A stretch of 64,000 bases of DNA, taken from assembly GCA_937876195.1 (NCBI GenBank), contig CALEIK010000027.1, positions 62,001 through 126,000 of the forward strand, given 5' to 3'. How positions within the stretch are numbered: the stretch's first letter is position 1; each line of letters begins with the position of its first letter. The notes beneath the pieces were generated by a model. That model was given only the letters and a program-made list of their open reading frames with translations. It searched no databases and was not told the DNA's origin. The stretch comes from an uncultured Flavobacteriales bacterium. GTDB taxonomy: Bacteria; Bacteroidota; Bacteroidia; Flavobacteriales_D; Crocinitomicaceae. This document shows, in pieces, positions 52,381-60,792 of the stretch. A program made the position numbers and the translations under genes.

Positions 52381-53868
52381 CTATTTTACTCTGAGTCGCT
52401 GTCCCACGTTTATTCTGTCTACATTAACAGAAGGGTTCAGTCTCTTCAACTGGGATTGAGATAACCGGTGACGTTGCGCAATTTTACCGAAAGTATCTCC
52501 CGAACGGACAGTATAATATTTCTTTGCTGGCGGCGGTGGTGTATTTGTCTGAGGTTGAGTATTTGTAATTGGCGTCACTACCTCGGTTGTTCCTGTTCTT
52601 ACTTTTAAGCGTTGTCCCACATATATTTTCGTTGAATTCAGTCCGTTATCGCGCTGAATTTCAGCCACAGTTGTCCCATAACGGGTTGCTATCGTGCCTA
52701 AAGTTTCTCCGCTGCCCACTTTGTGGTATTGGTAAGTAGGTTTTTTCTCTGGCTCTACATTTGTTTCTACTGTCTTATTTGTGACAACCTCCTTTGGAGC
52801 ATCTGCTGAATACTTTTGAAACTCTAGATCATACAGTTTTTCTTCTTGAGACACCAATTTTCCAACAACCGTCAATGGCAATGTGATGCATTGATTTGGA
52901 ACTGTTTTGGGAATAAATGACTTTTTATAGATGGGATTCAGTCGTTCGATCTCCGCTTGATCAAATGACAAAAGCTCACTGATTGTCTCCATGTGTACAC
53001 CTTTGGAAAGACACATTGTATCTAACTGTGGGTAACGAATCTCAGCTTCCATCGGAATAATATTGTGCTCAGCGTGATACGTCAACAAGTAAGCTGCTGC
53101 TATAAAGTTGGGCACATATCCTTGTGTTTCACGTGGAAGAAACGGGCGAACTTCCCAATACGTCAATTTGTTTCCAGATCTACGAATCGCCTTATTTACA
53201 TTTCCAGGTCCCGCGTTGTAGGCTGCAAGTGCAAGGTTCCAATCATTGTAAATATTGTAAAGTCTTGCCAAGTACTGACAGGCCGCCTCGGTTGCCAATT
53301 CTGGATCCATTCGTTCATCAATGTAGGAGTTTTCTTGCAAACCAAACATCCGACCAGTTCCGTACATAAATTGCCATAGACCCAATGCTCCTGCTCTGGA
53401 CTTCACTTGAGGGCGCAATCCACTTTCAATTACTGCTAGATACTTCAATTCAATTGGCAAGTTATGTTTTGCCAGTTTTTCCTCGAACATATCAAAATAC
53501 AGCTTTGACCTTCCTAACACGACACGTGCAAACCCTCTTCTTTTTTGAACAAAAAACTTAATGGTCGACAATGTCGCCTCGTTGCAGTCCAAGTGAAACG
53601 GACTCATTTCATTCATTACGCTCAAGCGCTTGCAATAAACCTCATCTGAAAATTCTGGAATATCATCTTGCTCATAGTTCAGTGCAGCGATGATCGAGTC
53701 GTATTTACCATCAGGGTTGTATTCGGCATAGAACATATCCAAACTTTGCTCTATCGTATTGATGAGTGCTTCCCCTTGCAAAGAATCTTCTTTTGTCCAC
53801 TTTGTCGTTGGTTGTGCCAACGAAAGTGTTAACGAAAGTAGTGCTATGAGTGTGACTATAATTTTCAT
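52381..53868 (-). CDS. Lytic transglycosylase with two LysM domains (MltD-like)
   Basis: 495 residues with a signal peptide (1-18, LSLAQ). The SLT domain (~90-300) has the catalytic Glu in LAVIESGLRPQV, then SRAGALGLWQFM and LALAAYNAGPGNVNKAI. Two LysM domains follow (QYHKVGSGETLGTIATRYGTT ... KVR at ~385 and YYTVRSGDTFGKIAQRH ... RVK at ~445), each ending NVGQRL or YVGQRL. It cleaves peptidoglycan in the periplasm. The ATG overlaps the gatA stop (ATGA). Confidence 0.93.
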   Translation of the reverse strand: MKIIVTLIALLSLTLSLAQPTTKWTKEDSLQGEALINTIEQSLDMFYAEYNPDGKYDSIIAALNYEQDDIPEFSDEVYCKRLSVMNEMSPFHLDCNEATLSTIKFFVQKRRGFARVVLGRSKLYFDMFEEKLAKHNLPIELKYLAVIESGLRPQVKSRAGALGLWQFMYGTGRMFGLQENSYIDERMDPELATEAACQYLARLYNIYNDWNLALAAYNAGPGNVNKAIRRSGNKLTYWEVRPFLPRETQGYVPNFIAAAYLLTYHAEHNIIPMEAEIRYPQLDTMCLSKGVHMETISELLSFDQAEIERLNPIYKKSFIPKTVPNQCITLPLTVVGKLVSQEEKLYDLEFQKYSADAPKEVVTNKTVETNVEPEKKPTYQYHKVGSGETLGTIATRYGTTVAEIQRDNGLNSTKIYVGQRLKVRTGTTEVVTPITNTQPQTNTPPPPAKKYYTVRSGDTFGKIAQRHRLSQSQLKRLNPSVNVDRINVGQRLRVK

Positions 53869-55283
53869 TTGTTCAGGGCTATTTTTTCCAATTGTTTTGA
53901 AAAGCTCAACATCTCCTTTTCCTTGAAATGGTTTCCGATAACCTGTACACCGAACGGTAGACCATTGGTGTGTTTTCCATAGGGAAGTGATATTGCTGGG
54001 TTTCCAGTAAGATTAGCATGTACCGTATAAATATCCTGTAGATACATGGCTATTGGGTCCGTAACGGCATTGATTTCAAAAGCTGTTGTTGGTGTTGTTG
54101 GCAACAAAATTAAATCGAATTCACTTAAAATCTCGTCCGTTCTATCTTGCAAAACACGTCGAACTTTTTGTCCTTTCGTATAGTATGCATCGTAAAATCC
54201 ATGTGAAAGCACAAAGGTACCCGCCATAATTCTACGCTGTACCTCAGGTCCAAATCCTTCGCTTCGTGATTTTTTATAGGTTTGTTCTACTCCTTTTGCG
54301 ACAGCACTTCTGTGTCCAAAATGTACGCCGTCAAAACGAGCCAAATTAGAAGATGCTTCCGCCGTCGTCAAGACATAGTAGGTTGGCACCATGTACTCTA
54401 AGTAGGGGAACGAAACAAAATCCACTGTGTGACCTTCAGCTTTTAGTTGTTCGATGATTCGGTCAAGCGATTGTTTAATTTCATCATCAATTCCATCGAC
54501 TTCATAGCTTTCTTTGATGACTGCAATCTTTCGCTTTTTGGTCGTATCAAATTCTGTATATTTTTCCACGGGTTGTGTGGAAACGGTTGCATCAAAATCA
54601 TCCGTTCCAGCCATTATTTCTAACAACAAGGCAGCATCTTCTAATGAATTTGTAAACGGTCCTATTTGATCAAATGACGAAGCATAGGCGATTAATCCAT
54701 GTCGACTTATTCTCCCATACGTTGGTTTTAGTCCGTAGGTGCCAGTAAAACTTGCTGGTTGTCTGATAGATCCACCAGTATCGCTTCCAAGTGCGGCGGT
54801 ACACAAACCTGCGGCAACTGCGGCAGCTGATCCTCCTGAAGAACCACCGGGAACCTTTGTCTTGTCAATTGGGTTGAGCACTGGCCCGAACGCAGATTTC
54901 TCATTGGAACTCCCCATTGCGAACTCGTCGCAATTTAATCGTCCTATGATTACCGCATCTTCTGCCAATAAACGTTCCACGGCTGTTCCCGTAAACAATG
55001 ATTCGAAATTTGCCAATATTTTAGAACTCACTGAAACTTTATGTCCTTGATAGCACATATTGTCCTTCAGTCCAATTACCATTCCTGCCAATCTTCCTGC
55101 CGTTCCGTTCTTGATTTTTTGATCTACTTTTTCCGCCTGCAAACGTGCAGAGGTCTCAAACACTTCTAAAAACGCATTTAAGTCTTTGTTGTTCTCAATT
55201 TCTGAGAGGTATCCTTCAAGGATACTCATAACTGTATCGCCTGAAGAAATCGCTTGTTTCACTTCAGCATACGTACGCAACAT
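53865..55283 (-). CDS. gatA: Glu-tRNA(Gln) amidotransferase subunit A
   Basis: 472 residues. The amidase signature is complete: Lys in GLKDNMCYQG (~73), the Gly/Ser-rich PGGSSGGSAAAVAAG (~147) and the nucleophile Ser in DTGGSIRQPASFTGTYGLKP. With GatB and GatC it amidates Glu-tRNA(Gln) or Asp-tRNA(Asn); gatB and gatC are not in this window. The start lies 12 nt after the tatA stop. Confidence 0.93.
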   Translation of the reverse strand: MLRTYAEVKQAISSGDTVMSILEGYLSEIENNKDLNAFLEVFETSARLQAEKVDQKIKNGTAGRLAGMVIGLKDNMCYQGHKVSVSSKILANFESLFTGTAVERLLAEDAVIIGRLNCDEFAMGSSNEKSAFGPVLNPIDKTKVPGGSSGGSAAAVAAGLCTAALGSDTGGSIRQPASFTGTYGLKPTYGRISRHGLIAYASSFDQIGPFTNSLEDAALLLEIMAGTDDFDATVSTQPVEKYTEFDTTKKRKIAVIKESYEVDGIDDEIKQSLDRIIEQLKAEGHTVDFVSFPYLEYMVPTYYVLTTAEASSNLARFDGVHFGHRSAVAKGVEQTYKKSRSEGFGPEVQRRIMAGTFVLSHGFYDAYYTKGQKVRRVLQDRTDEILSEFDLILLPTTPTTAFEINAVTDPIAMYLQDIYTVHANLTGNPAISLPYGKHTNGLPFGVQVIGNHFKEKEMLSFSKQLEKIALNK

Positions 55284-55295
55284 TCGTTGAATTTT

Positions 55296-55481
55296 TTAAG
55301 ATTTCTTTTCTTTAGACTCAGTGTCCTCTTCTGGCTCTGGTTTTGCAGAAGCATCCTTGAATTCCTTCACTCCTCTACCCAATCCCTTCATTAATTCTGG
55401 GATTTTTTTACCTCCAAACAACAACAACGCAACAACCAATATTGCGATAACTTGCCAAGGACCGAAAATTCCTAATACCAT
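55296..55481 (-). CDS. tatA: Sec-independent translocase subunit TatA/TatE
   Basis: 61 residues from the ATG at 55481 (a GTG at 55484 gives one more). A short N-terminal region, one transmembrane helix (IAILVVALLLFG), the Gly-Gly hinge FGGKKIPELMKGLGRGVKEFKDA and a charged tail are the TatA/E layout. It forms the pore of the twin-arginine export system in the inner membrane; tatC is not in this window. First gene of the operon tatA-gatA-mltD-like-DUF4837-GT2-GT9-UbiA-like. Confidence 0.9.
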   Translation of the reverse strand: MVLGIFGPWQVIAILVVALLLFGGKKIPELMKGLGRGVKEFKDASAKPEPEEDTESKEKKS

Positions 55482-55505
55482 CACTATTCAATTTAAAAGT
55501 TAGAA

Positions 55506-55513
55506 CAAAGTTA
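55506..55513 (-). promoter_or_regulatory. -7 box of the tatA operon
   Basis: On the minus strand TAACTTTG, an exact TAnnTTTG, 24 nt before the tatA ATG. No clear TTG at the normal distance upstream. Confidence 0.45.
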
Positions 55514-55567
55514 ACAAATAAGACATCAAGTATCTATTGTAAGCCAATAAAAGATGTTAAAGCAACT

Positions 55568-58246
55568 TTACTTCAATTTTCTTGCTACTTCTACCTCTTC
55601 GAAAGCTTCAACAATATCTCCTTCTTTGATATCGTTGTATTTTTCAATGTTCAATCCACATTCGTAGTTGTTTTTCACCTCTTTCACGTCGTCTTTGAAT
55701 CGTTTCAATGATCCCAATGTTCCTGTGTGAATTACAATTCCGTCTCTAATCACTCGGATATTTGATGTTCGCTTGATCAAGCCGCTCGTAACGAAACAAC
55801 CTGCAATTGTACCGATTTTCGTAATGTTGAACGTTTCTCTAATTTCCGCTGTTCCGATGATTTTTTCTTCAATATCTGGAGATAACATTCCTTCCATCGC
55901 CGCTTTAATTTCGTCAATAGCTTTGTAGATAATGGAGTATAGTCGAATATCGATTTGTTCCGTATCTGCCAACCTACGCGCACTTGCCGAAGGTCTCACC
56001 TGGAATCCTATAATAATTGCTTCAGACGCCGATGCCAAGTTAACATCCGCTTCAGAAATGGCTCCAACACCTTTGTGTACGATATTGATTTGAATTTCCT
56101 CTGTTGAAAGGCGTTGCAATGAATCTGAAAGCGCCTCGATAGATCCATCAACGTCACCTTTAATAATCAAGTTCAACTCCTTGAAATCACCGATTGCCAA
56201 ACGACGTCCGATTTCATCAAGTGTAATATGTTTAGTTGTACGTAGCCCTTGCTCACGATACAATTGTTCTCTTTTAAGCGCAATGGTTTTTGCTTCACGT
56301 TCATCATCCATCACGTGGAATTTATCTCCAGCAGATGGCGCTCCGTTAATCCCAAGTATCGCTACTGGTTTAGCTGGACCCACTTCTTTCACACTTTTAC
56401 CGTGCTCATCGTGCATTGCCTTCACTTTACCGTGATTTCTACCCACAAGTACATAATCACCTACACGAAGTGTTCCGTTTTCAACCAGTATATTGGTCAC
56501 ATAACCCTTTCCTATGTCCAACGATGATTCTATCACCGTACCGACAGCTTTTCTGTTTGCATTTGCTTTCAAATCGAGCAGTTCTGCTTCCAGCAATACT
56601 TTTTCCAAAAGCGCATCAATATTCAGGTTCTGTTTCGCAGAAATTTCTTGACATTGGTATTTTCCACCCCAGTCTTCCACCAAAATATTCATTTGGGAAA
56701 GTTGTTCCTTTATTTTGTCTGGGTTTGCCCCTGGTTTATCAATTTTGTTGATCGCAAAGACCATTGGTACTTCTGCTGCTTGAGCGTGAGAAATAGCCTC
56801 TTTTGTTTGAGGCATCACATCGTCATCCGCTGCCACAATAATAATTGCAACATCTGTTACTTTCGCTCCACGAGCACGCATCGCAGTAAAGGCTTCGTGA
56901 CCAGGAGTATCAAGGAAGGTCATTCTTCGACCGTCTTTCAGTTTTACGTTGTATGCACCGATGTGTTGGGTGATTCCACCTGCCTCACCATCTGTTACAT
57001 TGGCGTTACGGATTTTATCCAACAACGACGTTTTACCGTGATCAACGTGACCCATTACAGTAATGATTGGTGCTCTAGGTGATAAATCCTCTTCACTATC
57101 TTCCTCGTCGGGGATAGCATCCTGTACCTCTGCACTGACGAATTCAGCTTCAAAGCCAAATTCCTCTGCAATAATTTGTATCGTTTCTGCGTCCAATCGT
57201 TGATTGATGGAAGCAAAAATTCCCAGAGACATACATGCCGAAATAACTTCTGTGGAGCTCACGCCCATCATTGAAGCAAGTTCTGACACAGACACGAACT
57301 CAGTTAATTTTAATATTTTCTCTTCAAGTTCTGCTTGAATTTCTTCTTCTTGTCTTCTTTGCGCAACGGTATCACGTTTTGCTCTTCTGTTTTTAGACCC
57401 CTTTGATTTACCACCCTTGCTTGATAATCGCGCAAGTGTGTCCTTGATTTCCTTTTGGATATCCTGTTCCGTAATCTCCGGTTTATCGACTCTCGGCTTC
57501 TTATTTTGACTAAATCCTCCCTTGTTCGGTTGATTTGTGCCTGGTCTTTGGGTTCCTGTTTGACCCTGCGTTCCTGCCTGACTTTGTTGACCAGCAGCTT
57601 TATCTACATCCACCTTACGTACACGCTTTCTTTTCTTGCGATCTGCGTGTGATGTTCTCTCTCTTTCTACAGGTAAAACAATTTTCCCAACGACATTCGG
57701 TCCAGTAAGTCTTGCACCTTGTGCACGAATCGTTTCCGTTTCTTTCTTTTCTGGCTCCGCAGTCTCTTCTTTTTTCGCAGGAGCTTCTTCTTCTTTTACC
57801 TCTTCCTTCTTGGCTTCCTCAGGCTGAGCAGGCTGTTTTTCCTCTTCTTTTTCTTTTTTATCAGGACGCGTTTTTGTGTTGAGTTTATCCAAATCAATTT
57901 TCCCAACAACATTTACACGTTGAGGTTCAGGTGCCTTCTCTGGCTCAGGGGTTGGTTTTCCCTCCTTTGCTGGTTCAGCTTCCTTTTCTGGGGCTGCAGG
58001 CTCATTTTTATCGCGCAGAGAAATTGTTTCCCGTTTCTCATGGGTAACAGTTGTATTCTTCGCTTTTTCTTTCAGCGTTTGATCTGCAGCAAACTCGGTA
58101 CGTAACATATCATAATGCTCAGGCTCAAGTTTTGTGTTTGGACTAGCATCAATCGTTACTCCTTTCTTTTCGAGGTATTCAACAAGGGTAGTCATACCCA
58201 CGTTGAGTTCTCCAGCTGCTTTTCCTAATCTAATTGGTTTGGCCAT
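55568..58246 (-). CDS. infB: Translation initiation factor IF-2
   Basis: 892 residues. N-terminal IF2_N-like segment (RLGKAAGELNVGMTTLVEYLEKKG), a long charged Glu/Lys/Pro linker (~70-250), a second IF2 assembly domain, then the GTPase core with GHVDHGKTS (~400), DTPGHE (~448), NKIDKPGAN (~500) and the C-terminal domains that bind fMet-tRNA. It delivers the initiator tRNA to the 30S subunit. It follows nusA by 88 nt with a hairpin (58277-58292) in the gap. Confidence 0.97.
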   Translation of the reverse strand: MAKPIRLGKAAGELNVGMTTLVEYLEKKGVTIDASPNTKLEPEHYDMLRTEFAADQTLKEKAKNTTVTHEKRETISLRDKNEPAAPEKEAEPAKEGKPTPEPEKAPEPQRVNVVGKIDLDKLNTKTRPDKKEKEEEKQPAQPEEAKKEEVKEEEAPAKKEETAEPEKKETETIRAQGARLTGPNVVGKIVLPVERERTSHADRKKRKRVRKVDVDKAAGQQSQAGTQGQTGTQRPGTNQPNKGGFSQNKKPRVDKPEITEQDIQKEIKDTLARLSSKGGKSKGSKNRRAKRDTVAQRRQEEEIQAELEEKILKLTEFVSVSELASMMGVSSTEVISACMSLGIFASINQRLDAETIQIIAEEFGFEAEFVSAEVQDAIPDEEDSEEDLSPRAPIITVMGHVDHGKTSLLDKIRNANVTDGEAGGITQHIGAYNVKLKDGRRMTFLDTPGHEAFTAMRARGAKVTDVAIIIVAADDDVMPQTKEAISHAQAAEVPMVFAINKIDKPGANPDKIKEQLSQMNILVEDWGGKYQCQEISAKQNLNIDALLEKVLLEAELLDLKANANRKAVGTVIESSLDIGKGYVTNILVENGTLRVGDYVLVGRNHGKVKAMHDEHGKSVKEVGPAKPVAILGINGAPSAGDKFHVMDDEREAKTIALKREQLYREQGLRTTKHITLDEIGRRLAIGDFKELNLIIKGDVDGSIEALSDSLQRLSTEEIQINIVHKGVGAISEADVNLASASEAIIIGFQVRPSASARRLADTEQIDIRLYSIIYKAIDEIKAAMEGMLSPDIEEKIIGTAEIRETFNITKIGTIAGCFVTSGLIKRTSNIRVIRDGIVIHTGTLGSLKRFKDDVKEVKNNYECGLNIEKYNDIKEGDIVEAFEEVEVARKLK

Positions 58247-58276
58247 AAAATTATGCGTCCTTTAATCTTTAATATC

Positions 58277-58292
58277 CCTTGATTTCTCAAGG
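58277..58292. other. Hairpin in the nusA-infB gap
   Basis: CCTTGA TTTC TCAAGG on the plus strand, followed there by TTTTT. On the transcribed minus strand it is CCTTGA-GAAA-TCAAGG with a GNRA-type loop and no T-run, so it is not a terminator of the operon; it may be a processing site or a chance structure. On the plus strand it would stop antisense transcription. Confidence 0.4.
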
Positions 58293-58335
58293 TTTTTGTT
58301 CATTTGATGCCTTAAATATACTTATTTGAGGCGAT

Positions 58336-59571
58336 TTACTCGAATTCTGAGTTTAGAATTTTAAACACCTCTTCGATTGTTTCTTGTTCTAGATCGGTTC
58401 TTTTCACGAGTTCTTCCACTCCTAAGTCAAGTACAGATTTCGCTGTATCACAACCAATTGCTTTCAGCTCGTCCAAAATCCAACTGTCGATTTCATCTCC
58501 AAATTCTTCTAAATCAACGTCTTCAACGTCAACTTCACCTTCACGGTAAACATCCAACTCATATCCTGTCAAACGACCACCCAATTTAATGTTGTGTCCT
58601 CCTCTACCAATCGCCAATGAAACTTGGTCCGGTTTTAAAAATACTTTTGCACGTTTTTGTTCTTCATCAATTTCAATCGTTGTGATTTTCGCTGGTGAAA
58701 GTGCTCTTTGAATGTACAATTGTGGATTGTTTGTGTAATTAATTACGTCGATGTTTTCGTTTTTCAACTCACGAACAATTCCGTGAATACGAGACCCTTT
58801 CATACCAACACAAGCACCAACTGGATCTACACGATCATCGTAAGATTCCACGGCCACTTTTGCTCTTTCTCCTGGTTCGCGTACAATTTTCTTGATGGTA
58901 ATTAATCCGTCAAAAACTTCTGGAACTTCTAGTTCGAACAGACGCTCTAAGAATTCTGGTGCAGTTCGTGACAAAATAATTACTGGACTACTATTACGCA
59001 TGTCCACTTTTGCTACTACGGCGCGAATCGACTCACCCTTCTTGAAATAATCGGATGGGATTTGTTCTGATTTAGGTAAAATCAATTCATTTCCTTCATC
59101 ATCCAACACCATAATTTCTTTCTTCCACACTTGGTAGACTTCGCCCGTAACAATCTCTCCAACACGCTCTTTGTACAATTTGTACAAGTGATCTTTTTCC
59201 AATTCCATGATTCGAGAAATCAAGTTTTGACGCAATGAAAGCACGTTTCTTCTTCCAAAATCCAAAAACTTAAACTCTTCTGTTACTTCTTCTCCAATTT
59301 CAAAATCAGGCTCAATTTTAATGGCATCTGAATATGCTATTTCTGTATTTGGATCTTCTACCTCTCCATCATCTACAATTTCCTTGTTCAAGAAAATTTG
59401 AACGTCTCCTTTGTCAATGTTTACAATGACATCTATATGTTCGTCTGTATTGAATTTTTTCTTCAACATTGCACGAAAGACATCTTCCAATACATGTTGC
59501 ATCGTTTGTTTGTCGATGTTCTTTAGCTCTTTAAACTCTGAAAACGAGTCAACCAATTCTAAATTATCCAT
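58336..59571 (-). CDS. nusA: Transcription termination/antitermination factor NusA
   Basis: 411 residues, the common size in Bacteroidetes, lacking the acidic-repeat extension of E. coli NusA. N-terminal RNA-polymerase-binding domain, S1 domain (GEIVTGEVYQVWKKEIMVLDDEGNELILP, ~135-200), KH1 and KH2 (DPVGACVGMKGSRIHGIVREL; LAIGRGGHNIKLGGRLTGYELDV) and a C-terminal acidic helical tail. It modulates pausing, termination and rRNA antitermination. Gap to rimP: 6 nt. Confidence 0.97.
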   Translation of the reverse strand: MDNLELVDSFSEFKELKNIDKQTMQHVLEDVFRAMLKKKFNTDEHIDVIVNIDKGDVQIFLNKEIVDDGEVEDPNTEIAYSDAIKIEPDFEIGEEVTEEFKFLDFGRRNVLSLRQNLISRIMELEKDHLYKLYKERVGEIVTGEVYQVWKKEIMVLDDEGNELILPKSEQIPSDYFKKGESIRAVVAKVDMRNSSPVIILSRTAPEFLERLFELEVPEVFDGLITIKKIVREPGERAKVAVESYDDRVDPVGACVGMKGSRIHGIVRELKNENIDVINYTNNPQLYIQRALSPAKITTIEIDEEQKRAKVFLKPDQVSLAIGRGGHNIKLGGRLTGYELDVYREGEVDVEDVDLEEFGDEIDSWILDELKAIGCDTAKSVLDLGVEELVKRTDLEQETIEEVFKILNSEFE

Positions 59572-59577
59572 ACCTGT

Positions 59578-60054
59578 TTATTTAAATGATATTACAATTT
59601 TTGTTTCCTTTATTTGATCCATTGTGAATGTATGATCTTCCACAATTGTTTCTTTCTTTTTCTTTCCCTCAATGCGTTCTTTTCGTTCCGTTTGAAGGGT
59701 GATTTGCTCTGGTGTCGCGTCGATCATTAATCCGGTCATTGCCGTTCCATCTTCCAACTTAACATCCACTTCTCTTCCAATGTTCTTTTTGTACTGTGGA
59801 AATACACGCAGTCCTTTATCCAAGCCTGCAGATGTAACGCTCAGCTCAAAATCCTCTTCCTCACGGTCAAGGTTGTGCTCAATGTTGCGCGATACTGACA
59901 TGCAATCTTTTACAGAAACTCCTCCCTCGTGCTTGTCGAGTTCTACCACAATTACATTGGTTGGAGATATGCTCAACGAAACAACAAACAAGCCGTTGTC
60001 AAGTTCTGCAATGCGCTCATCAATGAGTTCTGTTATTCTATTTTTACTAATCAT
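59578..60054 (-). CDS. rimP: Ribosome maturation factor RimP
   Basis: 158 residues. N-terminal alpha/beta domain (MISKNRITELIDERIAELDNG, VIVVELDKHEGGVSVKDCMSVSR) and a C-terminal SH3-like domain (VDVKLEDGTAMTGLMIDATPEQITLQT). RimP binds the 30S subunit and aids its maturation. The ATG at 60054 forms ATGA with the stop of a 17-codon ORF spanning an intrinsic-terminator hairpin, so initiation may depend on leader translation and readthrough. Confidence 0.96.
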   Translation of the reverse strand: MISKNRITELIDERIAELDNGLFVVSLSISPTNVIVVELDKHEGGVSVKDCMSVSRNIEHNLDREEEDFELSVTSAGLDKGLRVFPQYKKNIGREVDVKLEDGTAMTGLMIDATPEQITLQTERKERIEGKKKKETIVEDHTFTMDQIKETKIVISFK

Positions 60055-60104
60055 TGTGTATAAAAAGAGGGGACTTTCGTCCCCTCATTCGTGTATTTAT
60101 TCAT
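60051..60104 (-). CDS. Candidate 17-codon leader ORF overlapping rimP
   Basis: ATG at 60104 to TGA at 60051-60053, encoding MNKYTNEGTKVPSFYTQ. Its TGA overlaps the rimP ATG (ATGA), the same coupling seen between other genes in this window. It spans the whole hairpin and T-run, so ribosomes translating it would melt the hairpin. It starts about 7 nt after the predicted transcription start. The evidence is positional only; no homology is known. Confidence 0.4.
   Translation of the reverse strand: MNKYTNEGTKVPSFYTQ
60062..60086 (-). terminator. Intrinsic terminator hairpin in the rimP leader (candidate attenuator)
   Basis: On the minus strand GAGGGGAC-GAAA-GTCCCCTC: an 8-bp perfect stem with a GNRA tetraloop, followed by TTTTT (60066-60062), 7 nt before the rimP ATG. 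It lies downstream of the rimP promoter and is not needed for an upstream gene, since the neighbouring gene is divergent. This makes it a regulatory terminator. Confidence 0.75.
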
Positions 60105-60115
60105 AAAGTACGGCG

Positions 60116-60145
60116 CAAATATACTCCTTTTTTTATAAATCACAA
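60116..60145 (-). promoter_or_regulatory. Strong promoter of rimP-nusA-infB
   Basis: On the minus strand: TTG (60145-60143), a 19-nt spacer and TATATTTG (60123-60116), the full Bacteroidetes consensus TTG-N19-TAnnTTTG. Predicted transcription starts near 60111, leaving a ~57-nt leader almost entirely filled by the 17-codon ORF and hairpin. Confidence 0.8.
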
Positions 60146-60213
60146 TAAAAATCCCACACAAACTGCAAGCTTCTAGACAATTTTCCGAACTTTGCCACCA
60201 AATCTAGTGTAGA

Positions 60214-60792
60214 ATGTTGGTAGAAATTGGCGATAAAGTCGTCTCCACTCAAATTTTTGAAAATAAGTTCGTGTGTGATTTAAACGCATGTAAAGGAGCC
60301 TGTTGCGTTGAGGGAGATGCGGGCGCACCACTTTCCTTTGAAGAGGTTTCCATTTTAGAAGATGAACTGGAAGCGATCAAACCCTACATGCGAGAAGAGG
60401 GGATTGCTGCCGTTGAAAAACAAGGTGTCTTTTACATGGATCAGGACAATGAGCCCGTTACAACCTTAGTGAATGATAGCGAATGTGCGTTTGTGTTTTT
60501 CGATGATAGGGGGATTACAAAATGTGCCGTGGAACAAGCGCATCGTGAAGGAAAAACGGATTTTAAAAAACCCATTTCTTGTCATCTTTATCCTATTAGG
60601 GTGAAGCAATTTAACGATTTCAAAGCGCTGAATTATGATAAATGGAGTATTTGTGCTCCAGCTTGCGCTTGTGGTGATCAACTAGACGTTCCGGTCTTTA
60701 AATTTTTGAAAGAGCCACTCATTCGTGCTTTTGGAGAGAAGTTTTTCGAGGAATTGTTGATTGTCGATAAGGAGTTGAAGTCTGGGAAGTAA
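60214..60792 (+). CDS. DUF3109 Cys-rich protein
   Basis: 192 residues. The DUF3109 domain is clear: KFVCDLNACKGACCVEGDAGAPLS, ITKCAVEQAHREGKTDFKKPISCHLYPIRV and WSICAPACACGD, with at least eight conserved Cys residues that probably bind a metal such as zinc or an Fe-S cluster. Cytoplasmic; function unknown. Divergent from rimP; its stop is adjacent to the stop of miaE (no gap). Confidence 0.9.
   Translation: MLVEIGDKVVSTQIFENKFVCDLNACKGACCVEGDAGAPLSFEEVSILEDELEAIKPYMREEGIAAVEKQGVFYMDQDNEPVTTLVNDSECAFVFFDDRGITKCAVEQAHREGKTDFKKPISCHLYPIRVKQFNDFKALNYDKWSICAPACACGDQLDVPVFKFLKEPLIRAFGEKFFEELLIVDKELKSGK

Noticed and set aside
55568..58246. Several opposite-strand ORFs inside infB (for example 56181-56751, 57719-58105)
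   Set aside because: They are shadows of the IF2 frame: no signal sequence, no start context, and the sense frame has complete GTPase motifs.
60062..60086. Terminator of a gene located upstream of rimP
   Set aside because: The neighbouring gene is on the other strand, and the plus-strand side has no T-run, so it cannot serve as an ordinary end-of-gene terminator for it.
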